From positions 310,001-374,000 of the forward strand of contig NZ_JAACFU010000005.1 in NCBI RefSeq assembly GCF_029051725.1: a stretch of 64,000 nucleotides of DNA, given 5' to 3'. The position numbers and the translations under genes are program-made. Below, piece by piece: positions 36,540 through 44,148 of the stretch. Every line of letters begins with the position of its first letter. Positions within the stretch are counted from its first letter, which is position 1. Below the pieces are notes generated by a model. The model had not been told where the DNA came from. It searched no databases and worked only from the letters and a program-made list of their open reading frames with translations. The stretch comes from Bradyrhizobium sp. CSS354 (GTDB lineage: Bacteria > Pseudomonadota > Alphaproteobacteria > Rhizobiales > Xanthobacteraceae).

Positions 36540-38032
36540 ACGAGATCATCCGTAACACGCAAAGCTCCGTCACGCCCACTTCGCTCGATCCGCAGGACTG
36601 GAGCGAGTTTCGCGCGCTCGCCCATCGCATGCTCGACGAGACGATCGACAGCATCGCCAACGTTCGCGCGCGTCCGGTGTGGCAGCCGATCCCCGAGGGC
36701 GTCCGCGCGGGATTCAAGGCCGACGTACCGCGGGAGGCGAGCGATCTCGCCGACGTCTATCGCGACTTCTCCGAACACGTCGCGCCCTATGCGACCGGGA
36801 ACGTCCATCCCGGTTTCATGGGCTGGGTGCATGGCGGCGGGACCGCGGTCGGCATGGTCGCGGAAATGCTCGCGGCAGGCCTCAACGCCAATCTCGGCGG
36901 CCGCGACCACATGCCGATCGAGGTCGAGCGCCAGATCGTCGACTGGATGCGCAGCCTGTTCGCCTTCCCGGAAAGCGCGAGCGGTATCTTCGTCACTGGC
37001 ACGTCGATGGCGAATCTGATGGCGGTGCTGGTGGCACGTACGAGCGCGCTCGGCACGCTCGCGCGGCAGTACGGCATCGGCAATGACGGTGCGCTTCTCA
37101 CCGCCTATACATCGCAGGCGGCGCATGGCTGTGTCTCGAGGGCGATGGACATCGCCGGGCTCGGTACCGATGCGCTGCGCAAGATCGACGTCGATGCCGG
37201 TCATCGCATGGACGTTGCCGCGCTACGTGCGCAGATCGCGATCGATCGCGAGGTCGGCTTCAAGCCGTTCCTCGTCGTCGCATCCGCCGGTACGGTCGAT
37301 ATCGGCGCGATCGACGATCTCCGCGCGATCGCGCAGCTGTGCCGCGAGGAAGGAATCTGGTTTCACGTCGACGGCGCCTTCGGTGCGCTCGCGATCCTGT
37401 CGCCCGAGCTTGCGCCGCTGCTCGGTGGCGTCGAGCTTGCGGATTCCATTGCGCTCGATTTCCACAAATGGGGACAGGTGCCTTACGACGCCGGCTTTCT
37501 GCTGGTACGCGACGGCGAGCAGCATCGGCAAGCCTTTGCGCAGCCCGCGGCCTATCTGCGTCGCGAGGCGAGGGGGCTTGCGGCCGGCGCGATCTGGCCG
37601 TGTGATCTCGGCCCCGATCTGTCGCGCGGCTTCCGTGCGCTGAAGACGTGGTTCACGCTGAAGACGTTCGGCACCGATCGGCTTGGTGCGGCGATCACGC
37701 GAAGCTGTGCGCTGGCGAAATATCTGGAGACGCGCGTCCTCGCCGAGCCGCGGCTGGAATTGCTGGCACCTGTCAATCTCAGCATCGTCTGCTTCCGTTA
37801 CCGCGCTGCCGAAGAGGTCAATCGCGAGATCGTCGCCGACATCCAGGAGTCCGGTATTGCGGCGCCATCGAGTACGACGCTGGACGGCAGGTTTGCGATC
37901 CGCGCCGCGATCGTCAATCACCGTACCAACGAGTCCGACATCGACGCGCTGGTCGCGGCCGTGCTGGAATTCGGCGGAAGACGGACCGGGGGAGTGATCG
38001 ACGTCGAGGCGCCGCCGCTCGCGGCGCAGTAG
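36536..38032 (+). CDS. Group II PLP-dependent amino-acid decarboxylase
   Basis: 498 residues. The active-site pattern is complete: TGTSMANLMAVLVAR (phosphate loop), FHVDGAFGAL (Asp279, pairs with the pyridine N) and LDFHKWGQVPYD (Lys311, Schiff base). The family (GadB/aromatic amino-acid decarboxylase, COG0076-type) removes CO2 from Glu, aromatic or related amino acids. Specificity cannot be read by eye. The start overlaps the ATP-grasp stop (ATGA), and a strong terminator follows 15 nt after the stop, so it closes the operon. Confidence 0.87.
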   Translation: MNEIIRNTQSSVTPTSLDPQDWSEFRALAHRMLDETIDSIANVRARPVWQPIPEGVRAGFKADVPREASDLADVYRDFSEHVAPYATGNVHPGFMGWVHGGGTAVGMVAEMLAAGLNANLGGRDHMPIEVERQIVDWMRSLFAFPESASGIFVTGTSMANLMAVLVARTSALGTLARQYGIGNDGALLTAYTSQAAHGCVSRAMDIAGLGTDALRKIDVDAGHRMDVAALRAQIAIDREVGFKPFLVVASAGTVDIGAIDDLRAIAQLCREEGIWFHVDGAFGALAILSPELAPLLGGVELADSIALDFHKWGQVPYDAGFLLVRDGEQHRQAFAQPAAYLRREARGLAAGAIWPCDLGPDLSRGFRALKTWFTLKTFGTDRLGAAITRSCALAKYLETRVLAEPRLELLAPVNLSIVCFRYRAAEEVNREIVADIQESGIAAPSSTTLDGRFAIRAAIVNHRTNESDIDALVAAVLEFGGRRTGGVIDVEAPPLAAQ

Positions 38033-38047
38033 CCTTGAAGCCGGCTT

Positions 38048-38092
38048 GAAACGACAACGGCCCCGGAGGCGATCCGGGGCCGTTGTCGTTTC
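38048..38092. terminator. Strong terminator hairpin between the decarboxylase gene and flbT
   Basis: A perfect 19-bp stem, 38048-38066 with 38074-38092, and a 7-nt loop. The outer GAAA/TTTC pairs supply short T-runs in both directions, so it can serve both convergent genes. Confidence 0.88.
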
Positions 38093-38151
38093 AGGCTGGT
38101 CGTTCGTCCGGCCCGGTCGTTCGCCCGGCGTGGGCCCGCGAACGCGTGGGA

Positions 38152-38592
38152 TCAGGCGGCGGTGCTGACGTCGTCCTGGCCCGCTTCCGTCTTGGGATGC
38201 GTGGCCTCGAACTGGCTCCGTAACTTCTCTTCATAGGCGATCAGCTTGCGGGCATCCTTCAGCGCGCGATAGAGGTCGCCGTTGAGGATGTTGTTGTTGA
38301 TGCCTTCGATGATCGGCCAGGAGCTCGGCACCGCGGTGACGATGTCGCGCACCAGGTTGAAATAGGTGCCGTGCTGGGTCTGCGGATCCGGCGAGATGTA
38401 CATAAGCTGGACCGCCAGATAGACGAGCTTGGCGGGCGAGTCGGCGGTCTCCGGCGTGAGGATGTCGCGCTCGCGCAGGATCGGCACGTTGTCGCCGTCG
38501 ATCAGAAGGCGGGCGCGCTGGTCGGTGTTGGTTATCACGCAGTTGCCGACGATGATGCGTTCGTGCGGTCTGAGCTCGACCTTGAGGGCCAT
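38152..38592 (-). CDS. flbT: Flagellin translation regulator FlbT
   Basis: 146 residues. MALKVELRPHERIIVGNCVI, YLAVQLMYISPDPQTQHGTY and the LKDARKLIAYEEKLR region match FlbT throughout. In Caulobacter FlbT binds the 5' leader of flagellin mRNA and limits translation until the hook is finished. Here it lies directly upstream of, and divergent from, the four flagellin genes, while its antagonist flaF is beyond their far end. A TTTA-N7-TTAAC site (one mismatch to CtrA) is present about 80 nt upstream of its start. Confidence 0.92.
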   Translation of the reverse strand: MALKVELRPHERIIVGNCVITNTDQRARLLIDGDNVPILRERDILTPETADSPAKLVYLAVQLMYISPDPQTQHGTYFNLVRDIVTAVPSSWPIIEGINNNILNGDLYRALKDARKLIAYEEKLRSQFEATHPKTEAGQDDVSTAA

Positions 38593-38668
38593 GCCTGTTC
38601 TCCATCAACGCTTTCGTAACCGAGCGTGTGTTGCGGCGGATCAGGGCGCAATACTCCATCAAGACTAG

Positions 38669-38683
38669 TTAACGAGTTGTAAA
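38669..38683 (-). promoter_or_regulatory. Near-consensus CtrA box upstream of flbT
   Basis: Read on the minus strand, TTTA-N7-TTAA (followed by C) differs from TTAA-N7-TTAAC at one base. The same variant occurs before fliX. Regulation is inferred. Confidence 0.4.
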
Positions 38684-38804
38684 TCCCGGTCATTGCCGCG
38701 AAAAAACTCAATTATATCAACGTCGAAATCACCCGGCGGAGCGGCGTCACGGGCCTGCATATCGGCCGAATCGCACGGCGACTCAGCAAAAGTGCCCATT
38801 TCAT

Positions 38805-38819
38805 TTCATGTTTCGTTAG
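38805..38819 (+). promoter_or_regulatory. Flagellin box upstream of flagellin 1
   Basis: TTCATGTTTCGTTAG, 92 nt before the start codon. Two similar 15-nt boxes occur at the same relative position before flagellins 2 and 3. It could be part of a promoter or an activator site; no known sigma consensus fits it clearly. Confidence 0.5.
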
Positions 38820-38911
38820 AGGACTCCGCCCCACGGTCCGCCGGTCGCTGGGTCACTCGATCCATGCAGACGCGTAACAGTAAGCGTCGTTTACCAGAAA
38901 GGTAACACCCA

Positions 38912-41191
38912 ATGTCCGGTATCGTTCTCTCCTCCTCGGTTCGTCAGAACCTCCTCTCCCTCCAGTCCACCGCTGATCTTCTCGCCACCACGCAGAACCG
39001 TCTGTCGACCGGCAAGAGCGTCAATTCGGCCCTGGACAATCCGACCAACTTCTTCACGGCACAGTCGCTCGACAACCGCGCCAGCGACATCAACAATCTC
39101 CTCGACGGCATCGCCAACGGCGTGCAGGTGCTGCAGGCCGCTAACACCGGCATCACCTCGCTGCAGAAGCTGATCGACTCTGCGAAGTCGATCGCCAACC
39201 AGGCGCTGCAGACCACCGTCGGTTACTCCACCAAGTCGAACGTCTCCGCCACCATCGCGGGTGCGACCGCGGCTGACCTGCGCGGCACGACGAGCTTCGC
39301 CAGCGCGACCGCAAGCAGCAACGTCGTGTTTAGCGGCGCGGCGGGCGGCACCACGGCGGCGACCGGCACCACGACCCTCGGCGCCACCATCGGCTCTTTC
39401 GCCAGCACCGGCGCGACGGCCGGCGACGGCACCACGGCCCTGACCGGCACCATCACGCTGATCGCCACCAACGGCACGACCGCAACCGGCCTGTCCGGCA
39501 ACGCCCAGCCCGCCGACGGCGACACGCTGACCGTGAACGGCAAGACCATCACCTTCCGCAGCGGCTCCGCTCCGGCTTCGACCGCGGTTGCGTCCGGTTC
39601 GGGCGTCAGCGGCAATCTCGTCACCGACGGCAGCGGCAACACCACCGTCTATCTCGGCACCGCGGGCACCCCGGCTGCGAACGTCAACGATCTGTTGACC
39701 GCAATCGATCTCGCCAGCGGCGTGAAAACGGTGTCCATCACCGCGGGTGCAGCGACGTTCGCCACCAGCGCCGGCCAGACCGCTTCGACCGCTGCCGGCG
39801 GTGCCGTCACGCTGAAGAGCTCGACGGGTGCGGATCTGAGCGTCACCGGCAAGGCCGACCTGCTCAAGGCTCTCGCCCTTACGACGGCCGTGGGCGGCGG
39901 CAACGCCACCGTGAGCGTCAACCGGACCACCAGCGCCGGCTCGCTGGGTGCGACCATCGCCGACGGTTCGACGCTGAACGTCGACGGTCACGTCATCACC
40001 TTCAAGAACGCGCCGATCCCGGGCTCGACCGGTGCTCCGAGCGTTCCGAGCGGGTATGGTGCGGGCGGTAACGTCCTCACCGACGGCAATGGTAACTCGA
40101 CGGTCTATCTGCAGGCTGGCACGGTCAACGACGTGCTGAAGGCGATCGACCTTGCCACCGGCGTGCAGACCGCGACGGTCAACGCCAACGGCACCGCGAC
40201 GCTTGCGACTGCGACCGGCCAGACCAACTCGTCGATCAACGCCTCGGGCCAGCTCAAGCTCTCGACCGGCGTCAATGCCGACCTCTCGATCACCGGCACC
40301 GGCAATGCGCTGAATGCGCTTGGCTTCGCCGGCAATACCGGAACCTCGAGCGCCTTCACTGCGGCCCGTACCTCGGGCGTCGGCGGCCTCACCGGCAAGA
40401 CCTTGACCTTCTCCTCCTTCAACGGCGGCACGGCGGTCAACGTCACCTTCGGCGACGGCACCAGCGGCACGGTCAAGACGCTCGATCAGCTGAACACGAA
40501 GCTTCAGGCCAACAACCTGACGGCGACGATCGATGCCAACGGCCTGCTGACGGTCTCGACCACCAACGACTACGCGTCCTCGACCATCGGTTCGAGCGCC
40601 GCGGGTGGTGCGATCGGCGGCACGCTGACTTCGGCGCTGACGTTCTCGACGGCTTCCAGCCCCGTCCAGGACACGGTTGCCCAGACCTCGCGTTCGAACC
40701 TGGTGTCTCAGTACAACAACATCCTGAACCAGATCGACACGACCTCGCAGGACTCCTCGTTCAACGGCGTCAACCTGCTGAACGGCGACCAGCTCAAGCT
40801 GGTGTTCGACGAGACCGGCAAGTCGAACCTGAGCATCACGGGCGTGACCTACAACTCCAAGGGTCTCGGCCTTGCTGCGCTGACCAGCGGTGTCGACTTC
40901 ATCGACAACTCCGCGACCAACAAGGTGCTGTCGAACCTGAATGCCGCGTCGAGCACGCTGCGTTCGGAAGCGTCGAGCCTCGGCTCGAACCTCTCGGTGG
41001 TGCAAGTGCGTCAGGACTTCAACAAGAGCCTGATCAACGTGCTGCAGACCGGTTCGTCCAACCTGACCCTGGCCGACACTAACACCGAAGCGGCCAACAG
41101 CCAGGCGCTGTCGACCCGCCAGTCCATCGCGGTCTCCGCGCTGTCGCTGGCCAACCAGTCGCAGCAGAGCGTGCTGCAGCTGCTCCGCTAA
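38912..41191 (+). CDS. fliC: Flagellin 1 (large type)
   Basis: 759 residues. The conserved flagellin N-domain (SSVRQNLLSLQSTADLLATT, LSTGKSVNSALDNPTNFFTA) and C-domain (SNLTLADTNTEAANSQALST, LANQSQQSVLQLLR) flank an outsized Thr/Ser/Gly-rich central region. That region holds three beta modules near residues 202, 351 and 495, opening GDTLTVNGKTITF, GSTLNVDGHVITF and GKTLTFSSFNGG. The size fits the thick (subpolar) flagellin of Bradyrhizobium. ACCAGAAAGGTAACAC just before the ATG recurs before the next two genes. It has its own terminator. Confidence 0.95.
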   Translation: MSGIVLSSSVRQNLLSLQSTADLLATTQNRLSTGKSVNSALDNPTNFFTAQSLDNRASDINNLLDGIANGVQVLQAANTGITSLQKLIDSAKSIANQALQTTVGYSTKSNVSATIAGATAADLRGTTSFASATASSNVVFSGAAGGTTAATGTTTLGATIGSFASTGATAGDGTTALTGTITLIATNGTTATGLSGNAQPADGDTLTVNGKTITFRSGSAPASTAVASGSGVSGNLVTDGSGNTTVYLGTAGTPAANVNDLLTAIDLASGVKTVSITAGAATFATSAGQTASTAAGGAVTLKSSTGADLSVTGKADLLKALALTTAVGGGNATVSVNRTTSAGSLGATIADGSTLNVDGHVITFKNAPIPGSTGAPSVPSGYGAGGNVLTDGNGNSTVYLQAGTVNDVLKAIDLATGVQTATVNANGTATLATATGQTNSSINASGQLKLSTGVNADLSITGTGNALNALGFAGNTGTSSAFTAARTSGVGGLTGKTLTFSSFNGGTAVNVTFGDGTSGTVKTLDQLNTKLQANNLTATIDANGLLTVSTTNDYASSTIGSSAAGGAIGGTLTSALTFSTASSPVQDTVAQTSRSNLVSQYNNILNQIDTTSQDSSFNGVNLLNGDQLKLVFDETGKSNLSITGVTYNSKGLGLAALTSGVDFIDNSATNKVLSNLNAASSTLRSEASSLGSNLSVVQVRQDFNKSLINVLQTGSSNLTLADTNTEAANSQALSTRQSIAVSALSLANQSQQSVLQLLR

Positions 41192-41220
41192 CAAGCGGAC
41201 GACATCGCAAGCAAGATCCG

Positions 41221-41253
41221 GCGGCGGGGCTCAGGCCCCGCCGCTTTCTTTTT
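41221..41253 (+). terminator. Terminator of flagellin 1
   Basis: A perfect 10-bp stem GCGGCGGGGC / GCCCCGCCGC, TCAG loop, then TTTCTTTTT, starting 29 nt after the stop codon. Confidence 0.92.
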
Positions 41254-41456
41254 GCGCCGGCACCAGAGAGTGCCGCGGCAAAGCGCAGACGATGCATTCG
41301 GATGCAGCCGATTGCTCACTCTCAGTTATGGTTGACAAGTCGCAAACGTCGCGTCGCTGCACGGAAAAGCGTCATCCAATCATGACGATATGAGCGAGCC
41401 AGATCCGGCTTCGATCGCGCACATGGTGAATCCGCGCAAGGACTGGCGCGACACGC

Positions 41457-41471
41457 TTCATGCTTTGTTAG
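41457..41471 (+). promoter_or_regulatory. Flagellin box upstream of flagellin 2
   Basis: TTCATGCTTTGTTAG, 79 nt before the start; 13 of 15 bases equal the box of flagellin 1. The similarity to the flagellin 3 leader extends further upstream (ATGGTGAATCCGCGC at 41423-41437). Confidence 0.5.
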
Positions 41472-41550
41472 CCGTCTGCGTTCACCGTCCCGGACATCGA
41501 TTAATCCTAATCGAAGTTTGTTGCGTTGCGTACCAGAAGGGTAACACTCA

Positions 41551-43830
41551 ATGTCCGGTATTGTTCTCTCCTCGTCGGTTCGTCAGAACCTGCTCTCCCT
41601 CCAGTCCACCGCTGATCTTCTCGCCACCACTCAGAGCCGCCTGTCGACCGGCAAGAGCGTCAACTCGGCCCTGGACAATCCCACCAACTTCTTCACGGCA
41701 CAGTCGCTCGACAACCGCGCCAGCGACATCAACAATCTCCTCGACGGCATCGCCAACGGCGTGCAGGTGCTGCAGGCTGCCAACACCGGCATCACCTCGC
41801 TGCAGAAGCTGATCGACTCTGCGAAGTCGATCGCCAACCAGGCGCTGCAGACCACCGTCGGTTACTCCACCAAGTCGAACGTCTCCACCACCATCGCGGG
41901 TGCGACGGCGGCCGACCTGCGCGGCACCACCTCCTTTGCCAGCGCGACCGCGAGCAGCAACGTCGTGTATAACGGCACGGCCGGCGGCACCACGGCGGCA
42001 ACCGGCACCACGACCCTCGGCGCCACCATCGGCTCCTTTGCCAGCACCGGCGCAACGGCCGGCGACGGCACCACGGCCCTGACCGGCACCATCACGCTGA
42101 TCGCCACCAACGGCACGACCGCAACCGGCCTGTCCGGCAACGCCCAGCCCGCCGACGGCGACACGCTGACCGTGAACGGCAAGACCATCACCTTCCGCAG
42201 CGGCTCCGCTCCGGCTTCGACCGCGGTTGCGTCCGGTTCGGGCGTCAGCGGCAATCTCGTCACCGACGGCAGCGGCAACACCACCGTCTATCTCGGCACC
42301 GCGGGTACCCCGGCTGCGAGCGTCAACGATCTGTTGACCGCAATCGATCTCGCCAGCGGCGTGAAGACGGTGTCCATCACCGCGGGTGCAGCGACGTTCG
42401 CCACCAGCGCCGGCCAGACCGCTTCGAGCGCTACTGGCGGCGCCGTCACGCTGAAGAGCTCGACGGGTGCGGATCTGAGTGTCACCGGCAAGGCCGACCT
42501 GCTCAAGGCTCTCGCCCTGACGACGGCCGTGGGCGGCGGCAACGCCACCGTGAGCGTCAACCGGACCACCAGCGCCGGCTCGCTGGGTGCGACCATCGCC
42601 GACGGTTCGACGCTGAACGTCGACGGTCACGTCATCACCTTCAAGAACGCGCCGATCCCGGGCTCGACCGGTGCTCCGAGCGTTCCGAGCGGGTATGGTG
42701 CGAGCGGTAACGTCCTCACCGACGGCGCCGGCAACTCGACGGTCTATCTGCAGGCCGGCACCGTTGCCGACGTGCTGAAGGCGATCGACCTTGCCACCGG
42801 CGTGCAGACCGCGACGGTCAATGCCAACGGCACCGCGACGCTTGCGACTGCGACCGGCCAGACCAACTCGTCGATCAACGCCTCGGGTCAGCTCAAGATC
42901 TCGACCGGCGTCAATGCCGACCTGTCGATCACCGGCACCGGCAATGCGTTGAATGCGCTTGGCTTCGCCGGCAATACCGGCACCTCGAGCGCCTTCACTG
43001 CGGCGCGTACCTCGGGCGTCGGCGGCCTCACCGGCAAGACCTTGACCTTCTCCTCCTTCAACGGCGGCACGGCGGTCAACGTCACCTTCGGCGACGGTAC
43101 CAACGGCTCGGTCAAGACGCTCGATCAGCTCAACTCGAAGCTTCAGGCCAACAACCTGACGGCGACGATCGATGCCAACGGCCTGCTGACGGTTTCGACC
43201 ACCAACGACTACGCGTCCTCGACCATCGGTTCGAGCGCCGCGGGTGGTGCGATCGGCGGCACGCTGACCACGGCGCTGACGTTCTCGACGGCTTCCAGCC
43301 CCGTCCAGGACACGGTTGCCCAGACCTCGCGTTCGAACCTGGTGTCTCAGTACAACAACATCCTGAACCAGATCGACTCGACCTCGCAGGACTCCTCGTT
43401 CAACGGCGTCAACCTGCTGAACGGCGACCAGCTCAAGCTGGTGTTCGACGAGACCGGCAAGTCGAACCTCAGCATCACGGGCGTGACCTACAACTCCAAG
43501 GGTCTCGGCCTTGCTGCGCTGACCGGCGGTGTCGACTTCATCGACAACGCCGCCACCAACAAGGTGCTGACCAATTTGAACACCGCGTCGAGCACGCTGC
43601 GTTCGGAAGCCTCGAGCCTTGGTTCAAACCTCACGATCGTGCAGGTTCGTCAGGACTTCAACAAGAACCTGATCAACGTGCTGCAGACCGGTTCGTCCAA
43701 CCTGACCCTGGCCGACACCAACGTCGAGGCGGCCAACAGCCAGGCGCTGTCGACCCGCCAGTCCATCGCGGTCTCCGCGCTGTCGCTGGCCAACCAGTCG
43801 CAGCAGAGCGTGCTGCAGCTGCTCCGCTAA
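41551..43830 (+). CDS. fliC: Flagellin 2 (large type)
   Basis: 759 residues, nearly identical to flagellin 1. Differences are scattered (for example NTGSVKTLDQLNSK for SGTVKTLDQLNTK). The identity continues past the stop through the terminator, so the pair arose by recent duplication or is kept alike by gene conversion. End domains are intact, so it should polymerise. The leader has the same flagellin box and ACCAGAAGGGTAACAC element. Confidence 0.95.
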   Translation: MSGIVLSSSVRQNLLSLQSTADLLATTQSRLSTGKSVNSALDNPTNFFTAQSLDNRASDINNLLDGIANGVQVLQAANTGITSLQKLIDSAKSIANQALQTTVGYSTKSNVSTTIAGATAADLRGTTSFASATASSNVVYNGTAGGTTAATGTTTLGATIGSFASTGATAGDGTTALTGTITLIATNGTTATGLSGNAQPADGDTLTVNGKTITFRSGSAPASTAVASGSGVSGNLVTDGSGNTTVYLGTAGTPAASVNDLLTAIDLASGVKTVSITAGAATFATSAGQTASSATGGAVTLKSSTGADLSVTGKADLLKALALTTAVGGGNATVSVNRTTSAGSLGATIADGSTLNVDGHVITFKNAPIPGSTGAPSVPSGYGASGNVLTDGAGNSTVYLQAGTVADVLKAIDLATGVQTATVNANGTATLATATGQTNSSINASGQLKISTGVNADLSITGTGNALNALGFAGNTGTSSAFTAARTSGVGGLTGKTLTFSSFNGGTAVNVTFGDGTNGSVKTLDQLNSKLQANNLTATIDANGLLTVSTTNDYASSTIGSSAAGGAIGGTLTTALTFSTASSPVQDTVAQTSRSNLVSQYNNILNQIDSTSQDSSFNGVNLLNGDQLKLVFDETGKSNLSITGVTYNSKGLGLAALTGGVDFIDNAATNKVLTNLNTASSTLRSEASSLGSNLTIVQVRQDFNKNLINVLQTGSSNLTLADTNVEAANSQALSTRQSIAVSALSLANQSQQSVLQLLR

Positions 43831-43859
43831 CAAGCGGACGACATCGCAAGCAAGATCCG

Positions 43860-43890
43860 GCGGCGGGGCTTCGGCCCCGCCGCTTTTTTT
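43860..43890 (+). terminator. Terminator of flagellin 2
   Basis: A perfect 10-bp stem GCGGCGGGGC / GCCCCGCCGC, TTCG loop, then seven T. The preceding 29 nt equal those after flagellin 1. Confidence 0.93.
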
Positions 43891-44055
43891 GTTCGTCATT
43901 CGAGCAGCCGTGCGACGCTCTGAAAAGTAACCAGCGGTTATGGTTAATGGAGAGTAAGCGCGGATAAATACCAATGATTTCAGCCTGATTGCCGGCCGCG
44001 ACCACGCCTTCCGCGCGCTTATGGTGAACCCGCGCTTAATGCGGGCGCGTGTCGC

Positions 44056-44070
44056 TTCACCCTTTGTTAG
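44056..44070 (+). promoter_or_regulatory. Flagellin box upstream of flagellin 3
   Basis: TTCACCCTTTGTTAG, 78 nt before the start. The downstream leader shares GTCACTCGATCC and GACGCGTAA with flagellin 1, and ACCAGAAGGGTAA with both. Confidence 0.5.
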
Positions 44071-44148
44071 CCATGTCGCGGCACGCTGTCCCCGTCACTC
44101 GATCCGAAGCGATCGAACGAAGACGCGTAAACCAGAAGGGTAAGAGTC

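Noticed and set aside
38891..41194. A continuous minus-strand open frame of 767 codons opposite flagellin 1, with similar long frames opposite flagellins 2-4, garD, gudD and the SGNH hydrolase.
   Set aside because: High GC at third positions removes stop codons on the opposite strand. The products are Arg/Gly/Ala-rich without domains, and the plus-strand flagellin reading is certain.
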